Assembly (NCBI GenBank): GCA_002281485.1
Contig: NCGF01000006.1
Span: 62,001 to 126,000 of the forward strand
Reading direction: 5' to 3'
Length of the DNA stretch: 64,000 nt
Origin: Sphingomonas sp. 28-66-16
Lineage (GTDB): Bacteria > Pseudomonadota > Alphaproteobacteria > Sphingomonadales > Sphingomonadaceae
Position numbers and translations under genes: made by a program
Notes under the pieces: model-generated
What the model saw: only the letters and a program-made list of their open reading frames with translations
Databases searched by the model: none
Told to the model about the DNA's origin: nothing
In this document: positions 25,207 to 33,348 of the stretch, one piece after another
How positions within the stretch are numbered: position 1 is the first letter of the stretch
Layout of the letters: each line of letters opens with the position of its first letter

Positions 25207-27195
25207 ATGACCGAACCTGATCCGAACGCGGCACGGCTGGCTGACCGCGACAGGCCGTGGCGGAGCGCGATGCTGGCAGTGACCGCGCTGCTGGGCGCGG
25301 CGGTGCTGATCGCACTGATGCTGACGCTGGGCGAGGCGACCCGCCAGCGTGACCGGGCGCTTCAATTGCAGGATCACAGTTTCCAAGTGATGTCGCTCGC
25401 CAGGTCGCTGTCGGCAACGACGGCGCGTGCCGAAGCCGCACTCGGGCGCTATGTGATCAGTGCCGATCGGCGGCTCGGGGTCCTCTATGGCGAGCAGTGG
25501 CAGCTCGCCGGCGCACAGCTCGATCAGCTCGGCAAATCGGCCTTTGCCGATCGCTCGCAGCAAATCGCCCGGATCGAAGCGCTGCGCAAGGCGTACCGGG
25601 CCCGCGGCGAAGAACTCGGGATGATCGCGCTGAGCACGCGCTATCGCAAGAACGACCAGGCGTTGTCGCGCTTCTACCAGGCGCGGGAGTCGCAATCGCT
25701 CACCCAGATCAACACGCTGCTCGATCAGATCATCGCAACCGAACGAAGCCTGCTCGCCGAACGGACGAGCGCGGCGCTTCGGTCGGTCAAACAGTCGACC
25801 GATGCGGCGACGGTGCTGATCGCATTCGGCATTCTGATCGCGCTTGGCGCGATCCTGCTCGGCTGGATGACCGTGGAAGCGCTTGGCCAGCGCGCCGTCG
25901 CGCGTGCCGAGGCCGATGCCGAACGCGAGCGTGCCTTCGAACTCGAACGGGCGGTCACCGCCGCGACCGCCGAACTTCAGCAACAGGCCGAGGAGCGCGC
26001 CGCGACCGAGGAGCGGCTCCGGCAAGTTCAGAAAATGGAAGCCGTCGGCCAACTTACCGGTGGGATTGCGCATGATTTCAATAATATGCTCGCGGTCGTT
26101 CTGGGCGGGCTCGAACTCGCCAAGCGCAATATCGACGATCCCGCCGGCGTCGCCCGTCATATCGACAATGCTGCCGAAGGCGCCAACCGCGCGGTCGCGC
26201 TGACCAAGCGTCTGCTCGCCTTTTCGCGGGCCGAACCGCTGCTCCCCGCGGCGATCAGGGCCCGCGATCTGATCGAGGGCATGTCCGACATGCTCGATCG
26301 CACGCTGGGCGATGCCATCACCGTGGTCACCGCCGACGATGGCCATGACTGGCGTACCTTCGTCGATCGCCACCAACTCGAAAACGCGCTGCTCAACCTC
26401 GCCGTCAACGCCCGCGACGCGATGGAGGGCCGCGGAACGCTGACGATCAGGACCGGCGGCTGCCGGCTCGATGCAGGGCAGATCAACGCCTGTGCGGCAG
26501 GCGAATATGTCACGATCGCGGTGACCGATACCGGATGCGGCATTTCGACCGACGTGCTCGACCGGGTGTTCGAGCCCTTCTTCACCACCAAGCCGGTCGG
26601 CAAGGGTACCGGTCTCGGGCTGAGCCAGATATTCGCGCTCGTGAAACAGTCCCAGGGCGAGATCACGATCGATTCGAGCCCAAGGGGCACCACCGTCACG
26701 CTCTATCTGCCCCGCTACGAAGGCACTGACGATGTCGCCTCGCCCGCCTGCGACGGCGCCGAAACCGGCGATGCCGTCACCAGCGAGGCCCTGACGATCC
26801 TGATCGTCGAGGACGATCCCCGCGTGCTCGCCAGCACGACGGCAGCGGTCGAGGCGCTGGGGCACCGGCCGATCAGTTGTAGCGACCCAACGGCGGCGAT
26901 CACGATGCTGCGCGGCGATCCGGCGATCGCGCTGATCATCAGCGACGTGCTGATGCCCGGGCTGACGGGCCCTGAAATGATCGCCCGGCTGCGGCCGATG
27001 TTCCCCGACGTCGCCGTGCTGTTCGTGACCGGCTATGCGGGTGAAGCGGGCGATACCCAGGCGTTTGGCGGCCATGAGGTGCTCCGCAAGCCCTTCACGA
27101 TCGCAGCGCTTGGTCACGCGATCGCCCGTGCGACCGGGCAGCACGGCGACGAGACCGGACCGCTCCCCAAGCTTGCGGCACGATTTCATGGCTGA
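25207..27195 (+). CDS. Hybrid sensor histidine kinase with CHASE3-like domain
   Basis: The 662-residue protein has TM1 (MLAVTALLGAAVLIALMLTL), an extracytoplasmic helical CHASE3-like domain (to ~195), TM2 (VLIAFGILIALGAILLGW) and a coiled coil. A HisKA domain with phospho-His289 in GGIAHDFNN follows, then an HATPase domain (LLNLAVNARDAM, DTGCGIS, GKGTGLGLSQ). A C-terminal receiver domain has Asp580 in ISDVLMPG. It lies between spt and lptF on the same strand, with lptF 70 bp downstream, so it may be co-transcribed with the sphingolipid/Lpt genes. The ligand and any external response regulator are unknown. Confidence 0.9.
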   Translation: MTEPDPNAARLADRDRPWRSAMLAVTALLGAAVLIALMLTLGEATRQRDRALQLQDHSFQVMSLARSLSATTARAEAALGRYVISADRRLGVLYGEQWQLAGAQLDQLGKSAFADRSQQIARIEALRKAYRARGEELGMIALSTRYRKNDQALSRFYQARESQSLTQINTLLDQIIATERSLLAERTSAALRSVKQSTDAATVLIAFGILIALGAILLGWMTVEALGQRAVARAEADAERERAFELERAVTAATAELQQQAEERAATEERLRQVQKMEAVGQLTGGIAHDFNNMLAVVLGGLELAKRNIDDPAGVARHIDNAAEGANRAVALTKRLLAFSRAEPLLPAAIRARDLIEGMSDMLDRTLGDAITVVTADDGHDWRTFVDRHQLENALLNLAVNARDAMEGRGTLTIRTGGCRLDAGQINACAAGEYVTIAVTDTGCGISTDVLDRVFEPFFTTKPVGKGTGLGLSQIFALVKQSQGEITIDSSPRGTTVTLYLPRYEGTDDVASPACDGAETGDAVTSEALTILIVEDDPRVLASTTAAVEALGHRPISCSDPTAAITMLRGDPAIALIISDVLMPGLTGPEMIARLRPMFPDVAVLFVTGYAGEAGDTQAFGGHEVLRKPFTIAALGHAIARATGQHGDETGPLPKLAARFHG

Positions 27196-27265
27196 CGCCG
27201 ACGAGCCGGGCGGATATAGCGGCGGCGACGGGCGTATTCGGGCGCCCCGCCAACGCCTCAAGGCC

Positions 27266-28471
27266 ATGTCCTTCCGCATGAATTCGATCGATCGCTACAT
27301 GGCCCGGCTGATCGCCGTGCCGCTAATTTCGACGCTGGTGATTTCGGCGATGCTGCTCGTGCTCGATCGCATGCTGCGGCTGTTCGATTTCGTCGCGACC
27401 GAAGGCGGGCCGGTGAGCGTGGTGTGGAAGATGCTGGCCAATCTGTTGCCCGAATATCTCGGCCTCGGCATTCCGATCGGGTTGCTGCTCGGGGTGCTGC
27501 TGGCGTTCCGCCGGTTGTCGACGACATCGGAGCTCGACGTGCTCCGCGCCGTCGGCATGAGCTACACCCGGCTGTTGCGCGTGCCCTATATGTACACGAT
27601 CGCGCTCGCGCTCGTGAACCTGGCGATCGTCGGCTATGTCCAGCCCTATGCGCGCTATGCCTATGAAGGGCTGCGTTACGAATTGCGCACCGGCGCGCTC
27701 GGCGCGTCGATCAAGGTCGGCGAGTTCACCAATTTTCCCAATGGCGCCACCGTGCGGATCGAACGCAGCGAGGATCAGGGGCGCAAGCTTTCCGGAATCT
27801 TCGTCCACAAGGATACGCCGAACGGCGGCTGGCTCGCGGTGACCGCGGCGAGCGGCCAGTTCCTGGGCACCGACAACCCCGACGAGATCATCTTCAGATT
27901 GACCAACGGTACGCTGATCAGCATCGCCGATGCCAGCGCGACGCCCCGAACGCTGACCTTCAGTTCGCATGATCTGCCGATCCCGCTGCCCAAATCGGAA
28001 AATTTCCGCAACCGCGGCGAGCGCAATCTCGAACTCACCCTGCCCGAGCTCGCACGGCTGGGCGGGAGCCCCGATGCATCGATGGAACAGCGCGACACGA
28101 GCCGCGCGGCGTTTCACTTCCGGATCGCCGAAGTCGCGACGATGTTCCTGCTGCCGATGCTCGCGCTCGCGCTCGGCGTGCCGCCCAAGCGATCGAGCTC
28201 GGCGCTCGGCGTGTTCCTGTCGATCATCATGATCGTCACCTATCACAAGGTCAACGAATACGCCCAAGCGGTCGGCTCGCTCGGCAAGATCGACCCGTTC
28301 ATCGCCTTATGGGTGCCGTTCGCGCTGTTCGCGGCGCTGGTGATCTGGATGTACCACACGATTGCCTATGTCCCCGGCGGCCAGCCGATCGGCGCGCTCG
28401 AGCGCGGCTTCGCCAAGATCGGCCCGAGCCTGGCCCGGTTGGTGCGTCGGCGGCACCGGGAGAAAGCCTGA
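27266..28471 (+). CDS. lptF: LptF-type permease of the envelope lipid ABC exporter
   Basis: I use ATG 27266 (MSFRMNSIDRYMARL). An ATG at 27188 would overlap the kinase gene and add a low-complexity leader. The 401-residue protein shows the YjgP/YjgQ layout: three N-terminal helices, a periplasmic beta-jellyroll (about residues 130-290) and three C-terminal helices. The start IDRYMARLIAVPLISTLVI is typical. LptF and LptG form the inner-membrane channel of the LptB2FG exporter that hands LPS to LptC. In sphingomonads, which contain glycosphingolipid in place of LPS, the cargo may be sphingolipid. The stop overlaps lptG by 1 nt (TGATG). Confidence 0.92.
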   Translation: MSFRMNSIDRYMARLIAVPLISTLVISAMLLVLDRMLRLFDFVATEGGPVSVVWKMLANLLPEYLGLGIPIGLLLGVLLAFRRLSTTSELDVLRAVGMSYTRLLRVPYMYTIALALVNLAIVGYVQPYARYAYEGLRYELRTGALGASIKVGEFTNFPNGATVRIERSEDQGRKLSGIFVHKDTPNGGWLAVTAASGQFLGTDNPDEIIFRLTNGTLISIADASATPRTLTFSSHDLPIPLPKSENFRNRGERNLELTLPELARLGGSPDASMEQRDTSRAAFHFRIAEVATMFLLPMLALALGVPPKRSSSALGVFLSIIMIVTYHKVNEYAQAVGSLGKIDPFIALWVPFALFAALVIWMYHTIAYVPGGQPIGALERGFAKIGPSLARLVRRRHREKA

Positions 28472-29565
28472 TGCGGTCGCAATTCTTCCCGTCGCGGACG
28501 GTCTCGCTCTATATGGGCAAGATGTTTCTGGTGCGGACGCTCGCCATCCTGGCGGCGCTCGTGCTGGTGCTGCAGGCGCTCGACCTGTTGAGCGAATCGG
28601 GCACGATCCTTACTTATCCAGGCAATGGCGATGCCCAGATCTGGCGCTATGTCAGCCTGCGCACGCCCGAGATCATCGCGCGCTTCCTGCCGTTTTCGGT
28701 GCTGCTCGGCACGATTATCACGTTGACCACGCTCAACCAGAACAGCGAAGTGATCGCCCTCAAGGCCTCGGGCCTGTCGGCGCACCAGGTGCTCGCGCCG
28801 CTGATCGTTGCCAGTCTGGCGATTGCAATGCTGTCCTTTGCCTTCAACGACCGGATCGTCTCCCGCGCGACCGCCACGCTCAACCGCTGGCAAAAGGTGC
28901 AATATGGCCCGATGCCCACCGATCGTGGCGATCGCCAGAACGTGTGGGTGCGCGACGGCGAAGACCTGATGCTGGTCGGGCAGGTCAAGGGCAAAGGCGA
29001 TCAGGCCAAGCTGTCGACCGTGACGATCTATGATCGCGAAGACGGCAATCTCGCCGCCATCATTCGCGCGCCGCGGGGCGTTCGCGACGGCGATGGCTGG
29101 CGAATCGGACCTGCGACGCGCTTTGCGGTGGCGAGCGGCAAGACGACGCCGATGGGCGCGATCGTCGTCGCGCGCGGGGTGCGGGCCGATCAGTTCACGC
29201 TGACCAACATCGACGCCGACGGCACCTCGTTCGGTGCGCTGCGCGAGGCAATTGCCGATCTCGGGGCCGCCGGTCGGCCGACCAAGGCGCTCGAGGGATC
29301 GCTGTGGCACAAGATTTCGGGGCCGCTGTCATCGGTGCTGATGCCGCTGCTTGGCGCCGTGGCGGCGTTCGGGCTCGCCCGTTCGGGCCAGCTCTTTCTG
29401 CGCGCGGTGATCGGGATGTCGCTAGGCTTCGCCTATTTCGTTGCCGACAATTTCGCGCTCGCGATGGGCAATCTGGGTGCTTATCCGCCGTTTCTGGCGG
29501 CGTGGGCGCCGTTCCTGCTGTTTCTGATGATCGGCGAATTGCTGCTCGTCAGAACCGAGGAATAG
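28471..29565 (+). CDS. lptG: LptG-type permease of the envelope lipid ABC exporter
   Basis: The start at ATG 28471 is fixed by the 1-nt overlap with lptF. The 364-residue protein begins SRTVSLYMGKMFLVRTLAILAAL, has a periplasmic jellyroll and ends with helices including SSVLMPLLGAVAAFGLARSG and MSLGFAYFVADNFALAMG. It pairs with LptF and the ATPase LptB, which is not in this window. It converges on the desaturase gene, with 1 bp between the stops. See lptF for the substrate question. Confidence 0.92.
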   Translation: MRSQFFPSRTVSLYMGKMFLVRTLAILAALVLVLQALDLLSESGTILTYPGNGDAQIWRYVSLRTPEIIARFLPFSVLLGTIITLTTLNQNSEVIALKASGLSAHQVLAPLIVASLAIAMLSFAFNDRIVSRATATLNRWQKVQYGPMPTDRGDRQNVWVRDGEDLMLVGQVKGKGDQAKLSTVTIYDREDGNLAAIIRAPRGVRDGDGWRIGPATRFAVASGKTTPMGAIVVARGVRADQFTLTNIDADGTSFGALREAIADLGAAGRPTKALEGSLWHKISGPLSSVLMPLLGAVAAFGLARSGQLFLRAVIGMSLGFAYFVADNFALAMGNLGAYPPFLAAWAPFLLFLMIGELLLVRTEE

Positions 29566-29566
29566 C

Positions 29567-30673
29567 TCAGCGCCCCCGGCGGGTCATCGTCGAGCCCACC
29601 AACCGATCGACCAGCCCGGGCAGCCCCGCATAATTCGCCCGATGATAGGGCGAGTCGGGAGCCAGCGTCGCCGACAACCGGCGATGCGCCTCGGCAAGCG
29701 CGTGATATGGCAGGCCCGGCAGCAGATGATGCAGCGCATGATAGCGCAGCCCGACCGGCGCCCAGAGCTGAGGCAGCATCGCCGGTGGCGGAACGTTAAC
29801 GCTATCGAGGAACTGCGCGGTGACCGACATCGCTTCCCCTTCATTCTCCCACAGATGCGCGACCAGCGTGCGGACCTGGTTGATAACCGCCACCCCGGCG
29901 GCCACCGCGAGGAAGATCAGAAAAGCGCGCAGCGCAACGGTGCCGGTCGCGACCAGCGTCAGCAAGGTGATCGCCCAGGCGCTGCACGCTGCCGCCTGCC
30001 AACGCCACTGACGCGCGAGCGGCCCCTCGGGCGGGCGCCGGACAAAGGCCGGATTGATCGATAGTGCCGAATAGCGCGCAACGACCGTGTCGCGCAGCGC
30101 TGGAAAGAGCGCCGCAAGCGGGGTGATCACGCCGAACCGGAACAGCAGCGCGACCGGCGCGAGCAACGACGCAGCGATGAACAGTGGCAGCGTCCAGGGC
30201 TTCATCAGCGCCAACGGCAGATATTCCGGATCCTCGACGGTGCCATAGCGGGTGCGGGCATGGTGGAGCGTGTGGACGCCCTCATAGAGAAACGAAGGCA
30301 CCATCATCGGGACGCCGACGAGCAGGTTCCACCCGAGCCGAAAGCCGGGCACCGCGCTATGCTTGATATGCGTCAGTTCGTGGATAAAGCTGCCGGCACG
30401 GTACAGTGCCAGCACGGCAACCGCTCCGGCGAGCAGCGCCCAGCCGATCGCCGGTATCAGGATCGCGGCAGCCAGCGCGGCATAGCCGATCGTCGCCGAC
30501 GCCAGGAGATCGGCCCAATATACCAGCGGGCGCGGCGCATGCAGATCGCGCGTGAGCTCCGCCGCTGCGCGCAGCATCGCCATATCGTCCGCAATCCGGG
30601 TCGAACGCGGCCGTGCCGACGCCGGCGCCGTTTCGCCTGAGGTCCGACGATCGAGAAAAAGCGTGTTGTTCAT
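29567..30673 (-). CDS. Membrane fatty acid desaturase
   Basis: The 368-residue protein starts at ATG 30673. Three histidine boxes typical of membrane di-iron desaturases are present: HELTHIKH, HTLHHA and HALHHLLP, with paired hydrophobic segments between them. It would introduce a double bond or hydroxyl into an acyl chain at the cytoplasmic face. It sits between lptG and the ceramide-synthase-like gene, and sphingolipid desaturases/hydroxylases share this fold. A role in modifying sphingoid or ceramide acyl chains is plausible but not shown by sequence. Confidence 0.85.
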   Translation of the reverse strand: MNNTLFLDRRTSGETAPASARPRSTRIADDMAMLRAAAELTRDLHAPRPLVYWADLLASATIGYAALAAAILIPAIGWALLAGAVAVLALYRAGSFIHELTHIKHSAVPGFRLGWNLLVGVPMMVPSFLYEGVHTLHHARTRYGTVEDPEYLPLALMKPWTLPLFIAASLLAPVALLFRFGVITPLAALFPALRDTVVARYSALSINPAFVRRPPEGPLARQWRWQAAACSAWAITLLTLVATGTVALRAFLIFLAVAAGVAVINQVRTLVAHLWENEGEAMSVTAQFLDSVNVPPPAMLPQLWAPVGLRYHALHHLLPGLPYHALAEAHRRLSATLAPDSPYHRANYAGLPGLVDRLVGSTMTRRGR

Positions 30674-30807
30674 AGTGTGGGAAAATGCCCAAAGATCGTG
30701 GCGATATGGTGGCAAATTGCGGCGATTACTCTCCCCCCGCGGCCACCGCTTGACATCGCGGCGCGAAGGTTGGACGTCACCGCCCTTGGCGACAAAGGGT
30801 CTTCATC

Positions 30808-31965
30808 TTGGCTAGCAATCCCCTTGCGGTGCATCCGGTCAGCAGCAATGCCGATCGCAAGGCTTTTATCGACATCGCCTACACGCTCAACGGCGACGAT
30901 CCGAATTGGGTCCCGCCGCTCCGCTCGGAGGTCGCCGGCACGATCGATCCGAAGAAGAATGCCTGGTTCAGCCATGGCCGCGGCCAGCTTTTCCTGGCGA
31001 CGCGCGGCGGCAAGCCGGTCGGGCGGATTTCGGCGCATATCGATACGCTGGCGCTCGACATGCCGGCCGATCGCGGTTTCGGCCCGGGCACCGGTTTCTG
31101 GGGGATGTTCGATGCCGCCGATGCGACGACGGCGCGGGCGCTGATCAATACCGCCGAGGATTGGCTTCGCCAGCAGGGCATGACCCGCGTGATCGGCCCG
31201 GTCAGTCTGTCGATCTGGGAAGAGCCAGGGCTGCTGATCAAGGGTCAGGATCATCCGCCGACCGTGATGATGGGCCATCATCCGCCGCAATATCAGTCTT
31301 GGATCGAAGCCGCGGACTATCACCCCGTCAAGCAATTGCTGACCTTCGAACTCGATATCACCACCGGCTTTCCACCGATCGTCAATCGCATCATCCAGTC
31401 GGGCGAGAAGAATCCGCGCATCGTCATCCGCCAGGTCGACAAAAGCAAATTCGCCGCCGAAGCCGAGATCATCCTGGCGATCCTCAACGATGCCTGGTCG
31501 GACAATTGGGGGTTCGTCCCGCTGACTCCGCCGGAAATCGCCGATGTCGGCAAGAAACTCAAACCGATTGTGTTCGAGGATCTGATCCGCATCGCCGAAC
31601 TTGATGGCGAGCCCGTCGCCTTCATGATCACCCTGCCCGATCTCAACGAAGCGATCGCCCCGCTCAAGGGATCGCTGCTGCCGTTCGGCTGGGCAAGGCT
31701 GTTGTGGTGGCTGCGCAAGCCGCAAGTGCGGACGATGCGCGTGCCGCTGATGGGCGTGGTTAAACGGCTGCAATCGTCACGAATGGCAAGCCAATTGGCC
31801 TTCATGATGATCGAATATATCCGTCGTGCTGCGATCGCGCGCTACGGCGCCACGCGTGGCGAGATCGGCTGGATCCTCGACGACAATCAGGGGATGCGCT
31901 CGATCGCCGAAGCGATCAACAGCCACGTCAACCGCGTCTATCAACTTTACGACAAGGCGCTGTAG
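30808..31965 (+). CDS. GNAT-fold protein, candidate bacterial ceramide N-acyltransferase
   Basis: The start is TTG 30808 with AAGGG upstream. The 385-residue protein has an N-terminal portion NPLAVHPVSSNADRKAFIDIAY, then GDDPNWVPPLRSEV, SHGRGQLFLATRGGKPVGRISA and GVIGPVSLSIW-like (VIGPVSLSIWEEPGLLI). A C-terminal GNAT half ends in EIGWILDDNQGMRSIAEAI. Relatives are often labelled dATP pyrophosphohydrolase, with no supporting motif. Family knowledge: the Caulobacter ceramide synthase bCerS (CC_1154) is a GNAT-like acyltransferase near spt. Location and fold make this gene the best candidate for N-acylation of the sphingoid base. It is divergent from the desaturase. Confidence 0.7.
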   Translation: MASNPLAVHPVSSNADRKAFIDIAYTLNGDDPNWVPPLRSEVAGTIDPKKNAWFSHGRGQLFLATRGGKPVGRISAHIDTLALDMPADRGFGPGTGFWGMFDAADATTARALINTAEDWLRQQGMTRVIGPVSLSIWEEPGLLIKGQDHPPTVMMGHHPPQYQSWIEAADYHPVKQLLTFELDITTGFPPIVNRIIQSGEKNPRIVIRQVDKSKFAAEAEIILAILNDAWSDNWGFVPLTPPEIADVGKKLKPIVFEDLIRIAELDGEPVAFMITLPDLNEAIAPLKGSLLPFGWARLLWWLRKPQVRTMRVPLMGVVKRLQSSRMASQLAFMMIEYIRRAAIARYGATRGEIGWILDDNQGMRSIAEAINSHVNRVYQLYDKAL

Positions 31966-31981
31966 CGGCGACATGGGCCAT

Positions 31982-32012
31982 GGGCTCGCCGCACCGTCCA
32001 GGCGGCGAGCCC
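31982..32012. terminator. Strong hairpin between convergent genes
   Basis: GGGCTCGCCG (31982-31991) pairs perfectly with CGGCGAGCCC (32003-32012) over an 11-nt loop. There is no long T tract, so it may act as a Rho-assisted or mRNA-protecting structure for both convergent genes. Confidence 0.5.
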
Positions 32013-32021
32013 CGGCGGCGA

Positions 32022-32291
32022 TCATTTGGCGAGGATATCGACGCCGAGATCGGTCCATTCGCTGCGGGTGTGGCAGGTCTTGCGCGCGATACGCGAGCCG
32101 GTCGGGGTGTCGACGATGCAATAGCGACGCTTGTCGGCACGCGTGTTTTCGTCCTTGACGGGTGCGCCTTCGACCGCCGGTGCTTCGGCGGCAGGCTTGT
32201 TGGTCGCCTGCGCCGGCAGGGCAATGGCGACCAGCAGGCCACCGGTTGCAGCAAAGAAGGCGCTGCTGACGAAACGGTTGATCTTGATCAT
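32022..32291 (-). CDS. Small secreted Cys-pair protein of unknown function
   Basis: The 89-residue product starts at ATG 32291 with AGGAG upstream. It has a signal peptide (FVSSAFFAATGGLLVAIALPAQA), a Pro/Ala-rich linker and a C-terminal motif, RRYCIVDTPTGSRIARKTC, with two Cys 15 residues apart that could form a disulfide. Short exported proteins with this C...TGSRI...C...W ending recur in sphingomonads, but no function is known to me. It has its own AT-rich upstream region. Confidence 0.75.
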   Translation of the reverse strand: MIKINRFVSSAFFAATGGLLVAIALPAQATNKPAAEAPAVEGAPVKDENTRADKRRYCIVDTPTGSRIARKTCHTRSEWTDLGVDILAK

Positions 32292-32522
32292 GGGGCATCT
32301 CCTGACATTGCGCGCGGCTTCATTGTCCGCCCGTAACTGTGCCAGTGCATTAATAATGCCAAACACCTATATCATTGATATATAATTGTATTATTCAAAT
32401 CGCGTCATCGAGATGTCATGGGACGATGCCAAAAGTTGGCGTGTCGTCCGTGAATGTGGCGTTCCCTGCCGATCCGGAGACAGGTCTGGTATGACAAGGG
32501 GGTTGGCAGGATCGCAAGGCCT
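32292..32522. promoter_or_regulatory. AT-rich intergenic region
   Basis: The segment around 32345-32405 is strikingly AT-rich for this genome (runs such as ATATCATTGATATATAAT). It lies upstream of the small secreted protein and after the outer-membrane protein gene stop region. It probably carries the small gene's promoter. No ORF is seen. Confidence 0.4.
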
Positions 32523-33329
32523 CTAGAAGCGTCGTGAAATGCCCAGATAAAGCTCTGCTTGGCTGCTGCTGCTGTTGAGCCCGGCGACGGCGCCGACATC
32601 GAGTTGCAGATCGGCGCGGGGCATCCACGCCATCGACAGCGAGGCAAAGGCCTTGGTCGTCGCGCCGGCGGGATCGTCGTCGCGCATCCCCTGCACCTCG
32701 AACGTACCCGAAACGGCATCGGACACGGCCAGCCCCAGCCCGACGACGCCACTATAGGCGAGGTGGCGGCCCGCACGGCTGCCATTGACCGCCGCATCGA
32801 GCTCGGGCGTCACTTGCAGGCTCAGCGCATGCCCCAGATCATAGCTCATCGGCAGTAACACGCCGGTGCTCCAGTCGCCGGCACCAAGCGTCGCGCCGCC
32901 AGCCGGCACACTGACGAATGGATTGACCGCGATCGAAAAGCCGCTGCCGTCGGGATGCAGCAAATTGGCCTTCACCCCGAGCGTCACGTCGCCGACCCCG
33001 CCCTGACGGGTCACCAGGCCCGTGCTCTTGTCGCGCATGCGGGAACGGCCATAGGGCGTCCACGCAAGCTGCGCCTCGATCGAACTGGTCAGCCCGAGGC
33101 GCAATTGCGTGTCGGCGAACACGATCTTGTCGGTGCGCTGGCCGGCGTCCTGATCGAGCGTCCAATCGGCAATCGCGGTTTCCACCGACAATCGACCCGG
33201 TGCGATCGTGCAGGGCGGCGTCCCGAGCCCGGGGCGTGCCGGACAATACGCTCTGTCTTCGGCACGCAGCGGGGCCGCGATCAGCGACGCCGTCGCCATC
33301 GCCGCCAGAAATCCGAGTACCCGCATCAT
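32523..33329 (-). CDS. Outer-membrane beta-barrel protein, MetA-pathway (transporter-like) type
   Basis: The start is taken at ATG 33329, preceded by a G-run. The frame continues to 33431 without a ribosome site. The 268-residue protein has a signal peptide (MMRVLGFLAAMATASLIAAPLRA) and then amphipathic strands: LSVETAIADWTL, TQLRLGLTSSIEAQLAW, GVGDVTLGVKANL, ELYLGISRRF with terminal Phe. This fits the Phenol_MetA_deg/putative outer-membrane transporter family. There is a Cys pair near the mature N-terminus (YCPARPGLGTPPC). It is 19 bp downstream of xth on the same strand. Substrate unknown. Confidence 0.75.
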   Translation of the reverse strand: MMRVLGFLAAMATASLIAAPLRAEDRAYCPARPGLGTPPCTIAPGRLSVETAIADWTLDQDAGQRTDKIVFADTQLRLGLTSSIEAQLAWTPYGRSRMRDKSTGLVTRQGGVGDVTLGVKANLLHPDGSGFSIAVNPFVSVPAGGATLGAGDWSTGVLLPMSYDLGHALSLQVTPELDAAVNGSRAGRHLAYSGVVGLGLAVSDAVSGTFEVQGMRDDDPAGATTKAFASLSMAWMPRADLQLDVGAVAGLNSSSSQAELYLGISRRF

Positions 33330-33348
33330 GTCCCCCCAACTCGGACGT

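Noticed and set aside
25192-27279. 695-codon minus-strand ORF opposite the hybrid kinase
   Set aside because: It mirrors the kinase gene. The composition is typical of antisense GC-rich frames, with no family motif.
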